DNA of 64,000 nucleotides, from contig NZ_QLVD01000002.1 of NCBI RefSeq assembly GCF_003352835.1, positions 22,184 to 86,183 of the forward strand. Direction: 5' to 3'. The position numbers and the translations under genes are program-made. Below the pieces are notes generated by a model, which saw only the letters and a list, made by a program, of their open reading frames with translations, did no database searches and had not been told where the DNA came from. Every line of letters begins with the position of its first letter. Positions within the stretch are counted from its first letter, which is position 1. This document shows, piece by piece, positions 1 through 7,961 of this stretch. The DNA is from Ornithinimicrobium murale (GTDB lineage Bacteria > Actinomycetota > Actinomycetes > Actinomycetales > Dermatophilaceae).

Positions 1-335
1 GCCACGACAACGCGGTGGCCCTCGGCGCCCCCTACCACCGGGTCGTCACCCTGACCCTGGCCGTGGTCACCGTGCTGGTGGCGGTCTCCACCGCCCTGGT
101 GGGGCCGATGCTCTTCCTCGGTCTCATCGTGGCCAACCTGGCCCGACAGATCATCCCGACCCACCGGCATACTGAGCTGGTGCTGGGGTCCATGCTGGTC
201 GGGGTGCTCTGCACCGTGGGAGGCCAGTTCGTGGTCGGCCACCTGATGGACAACGGCACCACGCTCAGCGTCGTCGTCAACCTGGTGGGCGGCATCTATT
301 TCATCCTGCTCCTGATGAGGACGGTCAAGCTGTGA
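1..335 (+). CDS. Iron-chelate (FecCD family) ABC transporter permease, C-terminal part
   Basis: The reading frame is already open at base 3, so this is the 3' end of a gene that starts left of the window. About 110 residues remain, with three hydrophobic segments. The segment with the GLIVANLARQI sequence matches the last membrane helices of FecCD/BtuC-type permeases, which form the membrane channel of siderophore or cobalamin importers. The stop overlaps the GTG start of the ATPase gene by 4 nt, so the two are translationally coupled. The substrate cannot be read from this fragment; a ferric siderophore is the likeliest, given the iron-type ATPase that follows. Confidence 0.85.
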   Translation, partial: HDNAVALGAPYHRVVTLTLAVVTVLVAVSTALVGPMLFLGLIVANLARQIIPTHRHTELVLGSMLVGVLCTVGGQFVVGHLMDNGTTLSVVVNLVGGIYFILLLMRTVKL

Positions 336-1198
336 TCACTGTGCGCAACGTCAGCCACCGCTACGACAAGCAGGTGGTGCTCAACGAGGTCGGACTCACC
401 CTCCCCGTCGGAGAACTCACCTCGATCGTCGGGGCCAACGGCGCGGGCAAGTCGACCCTGCTCTCGGTGGTCAGCCGCCTCATCAAGCCCGAGAGCGGGA
501 CCGTCTTCATCGATGACCTGGACGTGCAGACCGCCGGTGACGACGCGATCTCCCGTCGGCTGGCGGTGCTGCGCCAGGACAACCGGATCTCGGCCCGACT
601 GACCGTGGTGGACCTGGTCCGCTTCGGCCGCTTCCCCTACAGCAAGGGACGCCTGACGCCGGAGGACCACCGGCTGGTCGACGAGGCCCTGGACTACCTG
701 GACCTGCAGCCGTTCCGCGACCGGTTCCTCGACCAGCTCTCCGGCGGCCAGCGGCAGCGCGCCTACATCGCGATGATCCTGGCGCAGGACACCGACTACA
801 TCCTGCTCGATGAGCCGCTCAACAACCTCGACATGAAGCACTCGTCCTCGATGATGACGCTGCTGCGCCGGGCGGCCGACGAGCTGGGCAAGACGATCGT
901 GCTGGTGCTGCACGACATCAACTTCGCCTCCTGCTACTCCGACCACATCGTGGCGATGCGCGACGGAGAGGTGATCGTCCAGGGCACGCCGACGCAGATC
1001 ATGCGGCGCGACGTGCTGCGCGAGGTCTTCGACATGGACATCCACGTGCAGGACCTCAATGGGGTGCGGCTCGGGATCTTCTGGACCACTGGCGCCCCGG
1101 TCGGGCCGGGGCCGCTCGCCGCTGAGGCGGGCGACACCACCCGTGACGAGGACGGTGCGCGGAGAGTGGCCGAGCCCGCGTCGATCACGATCCGCTAG
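332..1198 (+). CDS. Iron-siderophore ABC transporter ATP-binding protein
   Basis: This is the ATPase subunit of a FecE/FepC-type importer that drives uptake through the permease just upstream. In the 288-residue protein I see Walker A GANGAGKST at residues 34-42, a Q-loop at LRQD, the ABC signature LSGGQRQR and Walker B YILLDEP, followed by the switch histidine in VLHDINFAS. The last 35 residues or so are low-complexity and lie outside the ATPase fold. It starts with GTG inside the permease stop. The last 14 bp overlap the convergent regulator gene. Family assignment is firm; the substrate (siderophore rather than haem or B12) is inferred. Confidence 0.92.
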   Translation: MITVRNVSHRYDKQVVLNEVGLTLPVGELTSIVGANGAGKSTLLSVVSRLIKPESGTVFIDDLDVQTAGDDAISRRLAVLRQDNRISARLTVVDLVRFGRFPYSKGRLTPEDHRLVDEALDYLDLQPFRDRFLDQLSGGQRQRAYIAMILAQDTDYILLDEPLNNLDMKHSSSMMTLLRRAADELGKTIVLVLHDINFASCYSDHIVAMRDGEVIVQGTPTQIMRRDVLREVFDMDIHVQDLNGVRLGIFWTTGAPVGPGPLAAEAGDTTRDEDGARRVAEPASITIR

Positions 1199-1970
1199 CC
1201 GCGGCCCCAGTCAGCCGCACACAACACCGACCCGGCGCCGGGTCGAGGCGGGCGCTGAGGCACGCCGGGGCCAGCTCCTCGGACAGCCCCTCCAGCAGGG
1301 CCAGGTTCATGCCACACACCAGTTGGGTGTGCCGTTGCGCGAGCGCGTGAAACGGGCAGTTCGCCAGCATCACCTGGTTGTCCTCGATCCGCGGTTCGTA
1401 GCCGTGGCGCTCCAGGACCGAGGACACGCGGGCCAGGGCGGCTGCGGCGTCAGCATCGGTGGTGATGTCGGCAGCAACGGTGCCAGGCGCCCCACCCACC
1501 GCCTCACGGGCCAGGGCGACGCCGCGGGCCGAGGCCACCTCGTGCAGCACGTCCTGCACCGGCCGGCCGTCATCGCTCGCCTGCTCGACCGCCGCGGCGA
1601 GCAGCTCACCGGCCAGAGCGTACTCCCGGGGAGGCAGGGAGAGCGCCACCTCCTCCCTGCTCGCGCGGTAGACCTTGGCTGGCCGACCGGCACCCGGTCC
1701 GGTGCGCCCGCCGAGGCGCTGGTAGTCCACGCTCAGCAGCCCGTCGTCCGCCAGCCGGTCGAGGTGGAACTTCACCGTGTGGTGGGCGATCCCGGTGGCC
1801 TCGGCGACCTCCTCGCGGCCCACGGGCTCGTCCCGGCGGCAGACGTACCGGTACAACTCGCGGCGCACCGGCTCGTTCAGCGACGCGATGCCGCTGACGG
1901 CGCGTCCGAAGGGGTCAGCCGGTCCGCTCGCGGTGCCGCCCGGGCCCGCGGGGTCCTCGTGCGGTGCCAT
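1185..1970 (-). CDS. SufR-like ArsR/HTH regulator with C-terminal cysteine cluster
   Basis: A 261-residue regulator of the predicted ArsR-type family that contains SufR. A winged helix-turn-helix occupies about residues 30-100 (EVAEATGIAHHTVKFHLDRL), followed by a basic Gly/Arg linker. The C-terminal half has cysteines at 205, 219, 237, 249 and 250, the region where SufR proteins bind a [4Fe-4S] cluster; the spacing differs from the classic SufR pattern. The ATG at 1970 was chosen because GGGAG precedes it; ATG 2018 and a far upstream start are open but lack a better site. It is divergent from folE, with a perfect inverted repeat in the gap. Redox or iron sensing is an inference. Confidence 0.75.
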   Translation of the reverse strand: MAPHEDPAGPGGTASGPADPFGRAVSGIASLNEPVRRELYRYVCRRDEPVGREEVAEATGIAHHTVKFHLDRLADDGLLSVDYQRLGGRTGPGAGRPAKVYRASREEVALSLPPREYALAGELLAAAVEQASDDGRPVQDVLHEVASARGVALAREAVGGAPGTVAADITTDADAAAALARVSSVLERHGYEPRIEDNQVMLANCPFHALAQRHTQLVCGMNLALLEGLSEELAPACLSARLDPAPGRCCVRLTGAAASGS

Positions 1971-2003
1971 CAACACTCCCTCTTGCGATCCGTCTCCAAC
2001 AGG

Positions 2004-2031
2004 TCTAACGTCAACCATACTCTCCGTTAGA
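2004..2031. promoter_or_regulatory. Inverted repeat in the regulator/folE divergent promoter
   Basis: TCTAACG (2004-2010) and CGTTAGA (2025-2031) are a perfect 7-bp inverted repeat with a 14-bp spacer, about 2.7 helical turns centre to centre for each half. A CATACT-like -10 element for the folE direction lies in the spacer. It is the natural candidate operator for the adjacent winged-helix regulator. Binding is inferred. Confidence 0.5.
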
Positions 2032-2053
2032 AGCGCCGTCCAGGAGGACCCAG

Positions 2054-2641
2054 GTGACGACATACTCAGAGCTCTCCCCCAGCCCGGTGCCACATGCCGT
2101 GGACCGGCTCGAGGAGGCGACCCGGGCCGCGGCCGCCTTCCTCGCGGCACTCGGTGTCGACTGCGACAGCGAGAGCATGGCGCGCAGCCCCCGGCGGATG
2201 GCCCAGGCCTACGCCGCGATGCTCACTGCGCGGCCCTTCGAGATGACGACCTTCGACAACGACGAGGGCTACGACGAGCTGGTCCTGGTGCGCGCCATCC
2301 CGGTCCAGTCCGTCTGCGAGCACCACCTGCTGCCGTTCACCGGCATCGCGCACATCGGCTACCTGCCGGGTTCGCGCATCCTGGGCCTGTCCAAGTTCGC
2401 CCGCGTCGTGGAGCTGTTCGCCCGCCGCCCCCAGGTGCAGGAGCGGCTCACCCAGCAGATCGCGGACTGGATCGACACGGAGCTCGCCCCGTGTGGCGTC
2501 AGCGTCGTGATCGAGGCCGAGCACACCTGCATGACCTTGCGAGGCGTCCGCGCCCGGGGCACCACCACCCGCACCAGCGCGTTGCGCGGCACCCTGCGCG
2601 ACCCCGCCCAACGCGCCGAGTTCCTCACCCTCATCACCTAG
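2054..2641 (+). CDS. folE: GTP cyclohydrolase I
   Basis: Converts GTP to 7,8-dihydroneopterin triphosphate, the first step of tetrahydrofolate synthesis. The 195-residue protein is of normal bacterial FolE length. It has the zinc and active-site motif CEHHLLPFTG, the segment with LGLSKFARVVELFARRPQVQ, and the second zinc cysteine in EAEHTCMTLRG. The GTG start at 2054 has AGGAGG six bases upstream. The FAD-reductase gene begins 9 nt after the stop, so they are probably co-transcribed. It is separate from the usual folate cluster (folP, folB, folK are not nearby), which suggests a second copy or a regulated copy under the SufR-like protein. Confidence 0.95.
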   Translation: MTTYSELSPSPVPHAVDRLEEATRAAAAFLAALGVDCDSESMARSPRRMAQAYAAMLTARPFEMTTFDNDEGYDELVLVRAIPVQSVCEHHLLPFTGIAHIGYLPGSRILGLSKFARVVELFARRPQVQERLTQQIADWIDTELAPCGVSVVIEAEHTCMTLRGVRARGTTTRTSALRGTLRDPAQRAEFLTLIT

Positions 2642-2650
2642 GAGCACCTC

Positions 2651-3874
2651 ATGAGCAGCCAACCCAGCACGGACGCCGGTGTCGTCGTGATCGGTGCAGG
2701 TCTCGCCGGCGCACACGTCGTGGAGGCGCTGCGCGCCCGGTCGTATGCCGGACCCGTCACCCTGGTGGGTGATGAGCAGGACCGACCCTATGAGCGCCCT
2801 CCGCTCAGCAAGGGCTACCTGCAGGGTGCTGCGGAGATCGAGGAGGCCTACGTGCACCCGGAGGGGTGGTATGCCGAGCACGACGTCTCCACGCGGTTCG
2901 GCGACGCAGCGGTGGCGCTCGACCGGGCCTCGCATGAGGTGGAGCTGGCCAGCGGTGAACGGCTCAGCTACGGGACGCTCGTGCTCGCGACCGGCGCCAC
3001 ACCGCGACGCCTCCGCCTGCCCGGCTCCGACCTGGAGAACGTCCTGACCCTGCGCCGGATCGCCGACAGCAACGCGTTGCGGGCGGCGATCGCCGAGCAC
3101 CGGCGGATCGTCATCGTGGGCGGCGGGTGGATCGGCCTGGAGGTGGCGGCCGCAGCCCGGCTGGGCGGGTCGCAGGTGACCGTGCTCGAGATGGCCGAGC
3201 TGCCGCTGCTGCAGGTGCTGGGCGCCGAGGTGGCGCAGCACTTTGCCCGGTTGCACCAGGAGCACGGTGTCGACCTGCGAACCGGCGTGAGTGTCTCGGA
3301 GTTGACCGGTGACCACGGGCGGGTCACGGGAGTGGTCGTGGACGGTGAGCGGCTCCCCGCCGACCTGGTGCTGCTCGGTGTCGGCGCGGCGCCGAACACC
3401 GACCTGGCGCGGGCCGCCGGCCTGTCCGTCGATTCCGGCATCGTGGTCGATGAACACCTCCGCTCCCCTGACGACCCCGACGTCCTGGCCGTCGGAGACG
3501 CCGCCGAGGCACGGCATACGACACTGGGCCCGCTCCGGGTGGAGCACTGGGACAACGCGATCCGGCAGGGCAAGCTGGCCGCGGCGACGATCACCGGTGG
3601 CGGCGAGGTCTACGACTGGGCGCCCTACTTCTACACCGACCAGTACGACCTGGGCATGGAGTACGTCGGACGCGGCAGCGCCGAGGACGACGTGGCCATC
3701 CGGGGTCACCTGAGCTCCGGGGAGTTCATCGCGTTCTGGCTGCGCGAGGGCACGGTGAGCGCCGCGATGAACGTCAACATCTGGGACGTGAACGAGGACC
3801 TGCGGACCCTGATCGGGCGCACGGTCGCCCCGGAACGGCTGACCGATGCCAGCGTGGCGCTGACCGACCTGTGA
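2651..3874 (+). CDS. NAD(P)/FAD-dependent ferredoxin reductase
   Basis: A 407-residue class of flavoprotein that moves electrons from NAD(P)H to a ferredoxin, rubredoxin or similar carrier (rhodocoxin/putidaredoxin reductase family). Seen: FAD-binding VIGAGLAGAHVVEAL at the N-terminus, the ERPPLSKGYL motif typical of the family, the second Rossmann motif VGGGWIGLEVAAAARLG near residue 155, the FAD-ribityl motif DVLAVGDAAEA near residue 277, and a C-terminal reductase domain with HWDNAIRQG. It follows folE by 9 nt. No ferredoxin gene is adjacent, so its partner is elsewhere. Linkage with a cysteine-rich regulator hints at a role in redox or Fe-S supply; that is inference. Confidence 0.9.
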   Translation: MSSQPSTDAGVVVIGAGLAGAHVVEALRARSYAGPVTLVGDEQDRPYERPPLSKGYLQGAAEIEEAYVHPEGWYAEHDVSTRFGDAAVALDRASHEVELASGERLSYGTLVLATGATPRRLRLPGSDLENVLTLRRIADSNALRAAIAEHRRIVIVGGGWIGLEVAAAARLGGSQVTVLEMAELPLLQVLGAEVAQHFARLHQEHGVDLRTGVSVSELTGDHGRVTGVVVDGERLPADLVLLGVGAAPNTDLARAAGLSVDSGIVVDEHLRSPDDPDVLAVGDAAEARHTTLGPLRVEHWDNAIRQGKLAAATITGGGEVYDWAPYFYTDQYDLGMEYVGRGSAEDDVAIRGHLSSGEFIAFWLREGTVSAAMNVNIWDVNEDLRTLIGRTVAPERLTDASVALTDL

Positions 3875-3899
3875 GCCCGGTCCTGCGGGTGGCCAGGCC

Positions 3900-4610
3900 C
3901 TACTGCAGCAGGAGCACCACGATCAGGAAGGAAACGACGCCGCTGAGGCGCGGTTGCCCGGGGACCTTGCCCCGTGCACCGAGGATGAGGTAGGCAGGGG
4001 CGGCGACGATCAGACCTGGGCTCAGCACCAGCCACACCCAGGCCCACCGGGTGGCCAGTCGGGGCTGCGGCGATCTCACCAGCAGCGCGACGCAGGCCAC
4101 GAGGAGCGCCATCGGCAGATAGGCCCACGCGCCGCGCACCTCCCAGTCGCCGAAAGACCCGTAGGCCCCGCTCTGCCACTCGGCCCGGACGATCTCCAGG
4201 TCCGGCGCGATCCCCTGCAGCTCCTGGCCGACATCGCCGATGATGTAGTCGCTCGACATCTCGTCGAACCCCTGCGAGTGCAGCTCCTCCAGTGAGCTGG
4301 CCTGCCGCACCTCGGCCACGCTGCGGTGCCAACCGTCCCGCCACTCGAGCCGGACGGTGGAGACCCCCTGCACGCCGTCCGAGTAGCCATCCGGACCATC
4401 GAGGGCGCCCACGACGCGCACCTGCTCCACGGCGCCCCGCTGCAGGGCTGCCTGCAGGTCGTCAACGGACACGGCCCGGGCACCGCCGACGAGTGCTCCC
4501 AGGAGAGTCACGACATACAGCACCAGGGTCAGCCAGCGCGCGACCTGCCACGCACTGACGCCCTCGCCCCTGGCCCCCACGGCCTCGTGGGCAACCGTCG
4601 CTGTTGCCAT
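3900..4610 (-). CDS. Hypothetical membrane protein
   Basis: Not recognised as a named family. From the ATG at 4610 the protein has 236 residues: a hydrophobic helix near residues 17-40, a hydrophilic segment of about 110 residues with many acidic and aromatic residues that should lie outside the membrane, then three hydrophobic segments ending at a leucine-rich C-terminus. An in-frame ATG at 4658 would add 16 residues; neither start has a strong ribosome site. It stands alone between convergent flavoprotein and co-directional decarboxylase genes. The layout resembles DUF-type envelope proteins but function is unknown. Confidence 0.65.
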   Translation of the reverse strand: MATATVAHEAVGARGEGVSAWQVARWLTLVLYVVTLLGALVGGARAVSVDDLQAALQRGAVEQVRVVGALDGPDGYSDGVQGVSTVRLEWRDGWHRSVAEVRQASSLEELHSQGFDEMSSDYIIGDVGQELQGIAPDLEIVRAEWQSGAYGSFGDWEVRGAWAYLPMALLVACVALLVRSPQPRLATRWAWVWLVLSPGLIVAAPAYLILGARGKVPGQPRLSGVVSFLIVVLLLQ

Positions 4611-4683
4611 GCGGGAAGGGTACCGGTCCCGCCCCACCTGCGCGGAGAATGACGCCATCGTCCACCGCGGTCTCCGTGCGTCG

Positions 4684-6087
4684 TCAGTCGTCGAGGCTCC
4701 GGACCGCCCGCAGCACGGCCTCGACGGAGAGGTCGATGTCAGCGGCGGTGGTGAGGTGGTTGGAGACGGCGATCCGCATCAGTCGCCGGCCACGCCACGT
4801 GGTGCCACCCATCCAGCAGGTGCCGTCCTGCTGGATCAGGCTGATCACGGCGTCGGTGCGCCGGTCGGCCTCCGAGCCCTCGCCGCCGAAACCGACGAGC
4901 ACCTGGTTGAGCACCACGTCGTTGACGACCTCGAGCCCGGCAGTGGTCAGGGCGTCGGCACACCGCCGCGCGTGGTCGCTGCACCGGTCGACCAGGTCGG
5001 CGACCCCCTGACGTCCGAGCTCCTGAAGGGCCGCCCACACCGCGAACCCGCGGGCGCGTCGAGAGGACTCGGCCGTGTAGTCGGCCGCGCCCGGGGCCGT
5101 GCCGGAGCCGGTCAGGTAGGAGGCGGTGTAGGACATCGCGGCCGTCTGCACGTCAGGACGCGAACAGAACGCGAAGCCGGAGTCGTAGGGCACGTTCAAC
5201 CACTTGTGACCGTCGCACCCCCAGGAGTCCGCCAGCTCCACACCGTCCACCAGGTGCCTACGCGCGGCGCTCGCCGCTGCCCACAGGCCGAAGGCCCCGT
5301 CGACGTGGACCCAGGTGCCGTGCTCGCGAGCGATGGTGCAGGCAGTGCGCAGGTCGTCGACGGCACCGGTGTTGACGTTGCCGGCCTGCAGGCAGAGCAC
5401 GCTCGGATGAGCCTCGTCCGTGGGCTCGGTGGACAGGACCCGTCGGAGGTCGTCGGTGTCGATGGCTCCCTGCGCGTCGACGGCCACCTCCGCCAGTGCG
5501 TCGGAGCCCAGGCCCAGCAGCCGCAGGGAGCGGTCGATGGTGGCGTGCCGTTCGGCGCCGGCGAGCACCCTGATCTGCGGCGCTCCGGCGAGCCCGCGGC
5601 GCTCCACGTCCCACCCTGCTTGGCGCAACAGGTGGTGCCGTGCCGCAGCCAGTCCGACCGTGTTCGCGGCCTGGGCGCCGGTCACGAAGCCGACCCCGGC
5701 TGACGCGGGCAGTCCCAGCAGGTCCTTCAGCCAGGCCCCGGCGACGTCCTCGGCCGCGGCCGCGGCTGGGGCGAGATGACCGTTGAACGCGCACTGGTCC
5801 CAACCGACGGCCAGGATGTCCGCGGCCGAGGCGGCCGGCAGGGCACCCCCGATGACGAAGCCGAAGTAGCGGGGGCCCGGCGTGGACATCAGGCCCGGCT
5901 GCGCGGCGTCGATGAGCTGCTCGACCACCTCCCCGGCATCGCGTGGCCCCTCCGGGAGGGGGACGGCCAGCCGGCTGCGGACCACGGACTGACCGGCGGG
6001 CGCCTGCACCGGCCGCTCGTGCAGGGACGCGCGGAAGTCGGCGGCTTCGTGAGCCGCGCGCTCGAACAGGGCGTGAAGGTCGGCCAT
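4684..6087 (-). CDS. PLP-dependent group II amino-acid decarboxylase
   Basis: A 467-residue member of the aromatic-L-amino-acid/glutamate decarboxylase family. The PLP lysine is K295 in CDGHKWLN; HVDGAFG at 261-267 supplies the aspartate (D263) that pairs with the pyridine nitrogen, and H181 in ERHAT is in the position that stacks on the ring. The N-terminal GPRYFGFVIGG motif is that of the actinobacterial and plant-type aminotransferase-V/decarboxylase proteins. Such enzymes act on Tyr, Trp, Phe or Glu; the substrate cannot be told from sequence. It begins with ATG at 6087, and no partner antiporter gene is adjacent, so an acid-resistance pair is not indicated. Confidence 0.9.
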   Translation of the reverse strand: MADLHALFERAAHEAADFRASLHERPVQAPAGQSVVRSRLAVPLPEGPRDAGEVVEQLIDAAQPGLMSTPGPRYFGFVIGGALPAASAADILAVGWDQCAFNGHLAPAAAAAEDVAGAWLKDLLGLPASAGVGFVTGAQAANTVGLAAARHHLLRQAGWDVERRGLAGAPQIRVLAGAERHATIDRSLRLLGLGSDALAEVAVDAQGAIDTDDLRRVLSTEPTDEAHPSVLCLQAGNVNTGAVDDLRTACTIAREHGTWVHVDGAFGLWAAASAARRHLVDGVELADSWGCDGHKWLNVPYDSGFAFCSRPDVQTAAMSYTASYLTGSGTAPGAADYTAESSRRARGFAVWAALQELGRQGVADLVDRCSDHARRCADALTTAGLEVVNDVVLNQVLVGFGGEGSEADRRTDAVISLIQQDGTCWMGGTTWRGRRLMRIAVSNHLTTAADIDLSVEAVLRAVRSLDD

Positions 6088-6144
6088 AGCTGCTGATGCT
6101 ACGGCGGTGCCGCAGGCAGCACGAGCGGGCCCCTGACGTGGCTG

Positions 6145-6161
6145 CGCTGCTCACAGCAGCG
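6145..6161. promoter_or_regulatory. Palindrome upstream of the clpP pair
   Basis: CGCTGCT-CAC-AGCAGCG is a perfect 7-bp inverted repeat, 42 bp before the first clpP start. It resembles, but is more widely spaced than, the CGC-N-GCG boxes bound by ClgR-type XRE activators of clp genes. The XRE gene at 7958-8308 is the obvious candidate binder. Function is inferred. Confidence 0.4.
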
Positions 6162-6202
6162 TGCCCTTCCGGTCTCCGCCGGCGCCCCCGCAGTCTGGAG
6201 TC

Positions 6203-6823
6203 ATGAGCACCGAAACCACAGACCCCGCGCAGGGGCTGGACCACGAGATCCACCGACAGCTCTTTGACCGCCGCACACTCGTGCTGGGCGAGGCCCTCGA
6301 GGAGCGCAACAGCAACCGCCTGGTTGCCGCCCTGCTCCTGCTGGCCGACGCCGACCCACGGGAGGACATCCGACTGCTGATCAACTCGGTCGGCGGCTCG
6401 GTGCCTGGGATGCTCGCCATCCGGGACTGCATGCGGATGATCCCCAACGACGTGGTCACCGTCAACGTCGGCATGGCCTACAGCGCCGGTCAGTTCCTGC
6501 TGTCCTCCGGCGCACCGGGCAAGCGCTACGCACTGCCGCACGCCAAGGTGCTGCTGCACCAGGGATCGGCCGGCATCGGTGGCACCGCCATGGACATCGC
6601 CATCCAGGCCGACGACCTGCGGCACACCCGGGACACGGTCCTGGGGTGCATCGCCGAGGACACGGGGCAACCGGTCGAGCGGGTCGAGGAGGACTCCCGC
6701 AGGGACCGGTGGTTCTCGGCTCCGGAGGCACTGGACTACGGCTTCATCGACGCGATCGCCGGATCGCTCGAGGACGTGATGCCGGGGCGGACCGCCCCCA
6801 TCGGCCTGGGGAGCACGCGATGA
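6203..6823 (+). CDS. ATP-dependent Clp protease proteolytic subunit, catalytically intact paralogue
   Basis: A 206-residue ClpP that would form one ring of a Clp peptidase tetradecamer, fed by ClpX or ClpC. All three catalytic residues are visible: S94 in GMAYSAGQFLL, H119 in AKVLLHQ and D168 in DSRRDRW. Sequence is closest to actinobacterial ClpP1 in the GKRYALPHA and DIAIQADDL stretches. The ATG at 6203 follows GGAG and was preferred over an upstream frame extension. It overlaps the second clpP by 4 nt (ATGA). No tig or clpX gene is near, so this is the second clp operon type (clpP3/clpP4 of Streptomyces), not the main clpP1P2 locus; that assignment is inference. Confidence 0.92.
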   Translation: MSTETTDPAQGLDHEIHRQLFDRRTLVLGEALEERNSNRLVAALLLLADADPREDIRLLINSVGGSVPGMLAIRDCMRMIPNDVVTVNVGMAYSAGQFLLSSGAPGKRYALPHAKVLLHQGSAGIGGTAMDIAIQADDLRHTRDTVLGCIAEDTGQPVERVEEDSRRDRWFSAPEALDYGFIDAIAGSLEDVMPGRTAPIGLGSTR

Positions 6824-7422
6824 GCACCTATGCCATCCCCTATGTCACGACGCAGAGTCCCCGTGGAGAGCGCACGCTCGACATCTACAGCCGGCTGCTC
6901 GCCGACCGCATCGTCTACCTGGGCACCGGCATCGACGAGGGGGTGGCCAACGCGGTCATCGCCCAGCTCCTGCACCTGGAGAACGAGAACCCAGACACTC
7001 CGATCGCGCTCTATCTGAACTCGGTCGGCGGCTCGATCCCGGCAACCCTGGCCATCTATGACGCGATGCAGTTCGTCCGGCCGCGCATCGACACGACCTG
7101 CGTGGGCCAGGTGGTCGCCAGCTCGGCCGTCCTGCTGGCCGGCGGTGCGGCAGGGCACCGCTCGATCCTTCCGCACGGGCGGGTCGTGATCCACGCGCCG
7201 GCGGCCGAGGGGCGCGGCACCGTGCCGGACCTGATCCTGGAGGCCGACGAGATCGAGCGGGTGCGCCGCATGCAGGAGGAGATCCTGGGCCAGCACACCG
7301 GCCACACGGCCGACCAGGTCCGCCGAGACACCGACCGCGACCTCATCCTGACCGCCCAGGCTGCCGTCGACTATGGCGTCGTCGACCAGGTGCTCTCCGC
7401 GCGGGAGGCGCTCGTGGCGTGA
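6820..7422 (+). CDS. ClpP paralogue with Ala at the nucleophile position
   Basis: A 200-residue ClpP, translationally coupled to the intact paralogue before it. Aligned to the ClpP motif GQAASAAAVLLAAG, this protein reads GQVVASSAVLLAGG: residue 100, where the catalytic serine should be, is alanine, with serines at 101 and 102. H125 (RVVIHAP) and D174 (TDRDLIL) are kept. So it is either an inactive structural ring partner of the first ClpP or uses a shifted serine. The handle region (ILEADEIERVRRMQEEIL) is intact, so ring assembly should be possible. The 3' end overlaps the convergent GNAT gene by 52 bp. Confidence 0.9.
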   Translation: MSTYAIPYVTTQSPRGERTLDIYSRLLADRIVYLGTGIDEGVANAVIAQLLHLENENPDTPIALYLNSVGGSIPATLAIYDAMQFVRPRIDTTCVGQVVASSAVLLAGGAAGHRSILPHGRVVIHAPAAEGRGTVPDLILEADEIERVRRMQEEILGQHTGHTADQVRRDTDRDLILTAQAAVDYGVVDQVLSAREALVA

Positions 7423-7961
7423 GTGGGGCGCAACCGCGCGTGGTCCCACGACGTGGAGCCCAGGGCGAACCGCCGGTAGTGGCTGGGCTGCCCGAGGTAG
7501 CTGGCCGGTTGCCCCTGCCCTGTCTCCGTCATGCCGAGGCGCTGCAGGATCCGGACTGAGGCCCGGTTGGCCCCGATGGCCTCGGCCCAGATCTCCCGCA
7601 GCCCCAGCACCGCAAAGCCGTGCGCCACACCTGAGCGGGCCAGGGCCAGACCCAGACCTCGGCCCCACAGCGACCGGGGTCCCACCAGGAACCCGAGCTC
7701 CCGGCGTCCGGCCTCCGTGCCGTGCAGGTCCACGTAGCCCACCAGCCGCCCCTCCTGCTCCGCCGCCAGGCGCAGCAGGTCGGGCGGCGGCGAGGTGATC
7801 GTTCTGCGCTGAAAGTCGCGGTGCTCCACCTGCGACAGAGCGGTGGACCACTCGGCGGCCCGGCAGAAATCCGGGTCCTGGGCCCACCCGGCGATGACCT
7901 CCCCGTCAGCCGCCGTCAGGGGCCGCAGCGAGACCGCCAGGGGGCGTAGTGGGACGGTCAC
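7371..7961 (-). CDS. GNAT family N-acetyltransferase
   Basis: A 196-residue acetyltransferase of the RimJ/RimL type. The acetyl-CoA binding motif is visible as a variant (LWGRGLGLALARSG), followed by the ANRASVRILQRLGM stretch, the usual β6-α4 signature with Asn and a Leu-Gly-Met/Phe. The GTG start overlaps the stop of the XRE regulator gene by 4 nt, so the two form an operon. The last 17 codons or so run through the end of the convergent clpP gene. The target is unknown; ribosomal-protein or small-molecule acetylation are both possible. Confidence 0.85.
   Translation of the reverse strand: MTVPLRPLAVSLRPLTAADGEVIAGWAQDPDFCRAAEWSTALSQVEHRDFQRRTITSPPPDLLRLAAEQEGRLVGYVDLHGTEAGRRELGFLVGPRSLWGRGLGLALARSGVAHGFAVLGLREIWAEAIGANRASVRILQRLGMTETGQGQPASYLGQPSHYRRFALGSTSWDHARLRPTHATSASRAESTWSTTP

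Noticed and set aside
2651..3874. Assimilatory nitrite-reductase small/large subunit flavoprotein
   Set aside because: Length (407) and the ERPPLSKGYL motif match ferredoxin/rubredoxin reductases, and no sirohaem or Rieske domain is present.
6820..7422. Loss of the nucleophile as an alignment slip
   Set aside because: The 14-residue motif has equal length to the canonical one with G-Q at the start and LLA-G-G at the end, so no gap is needed; Ala100 stands.
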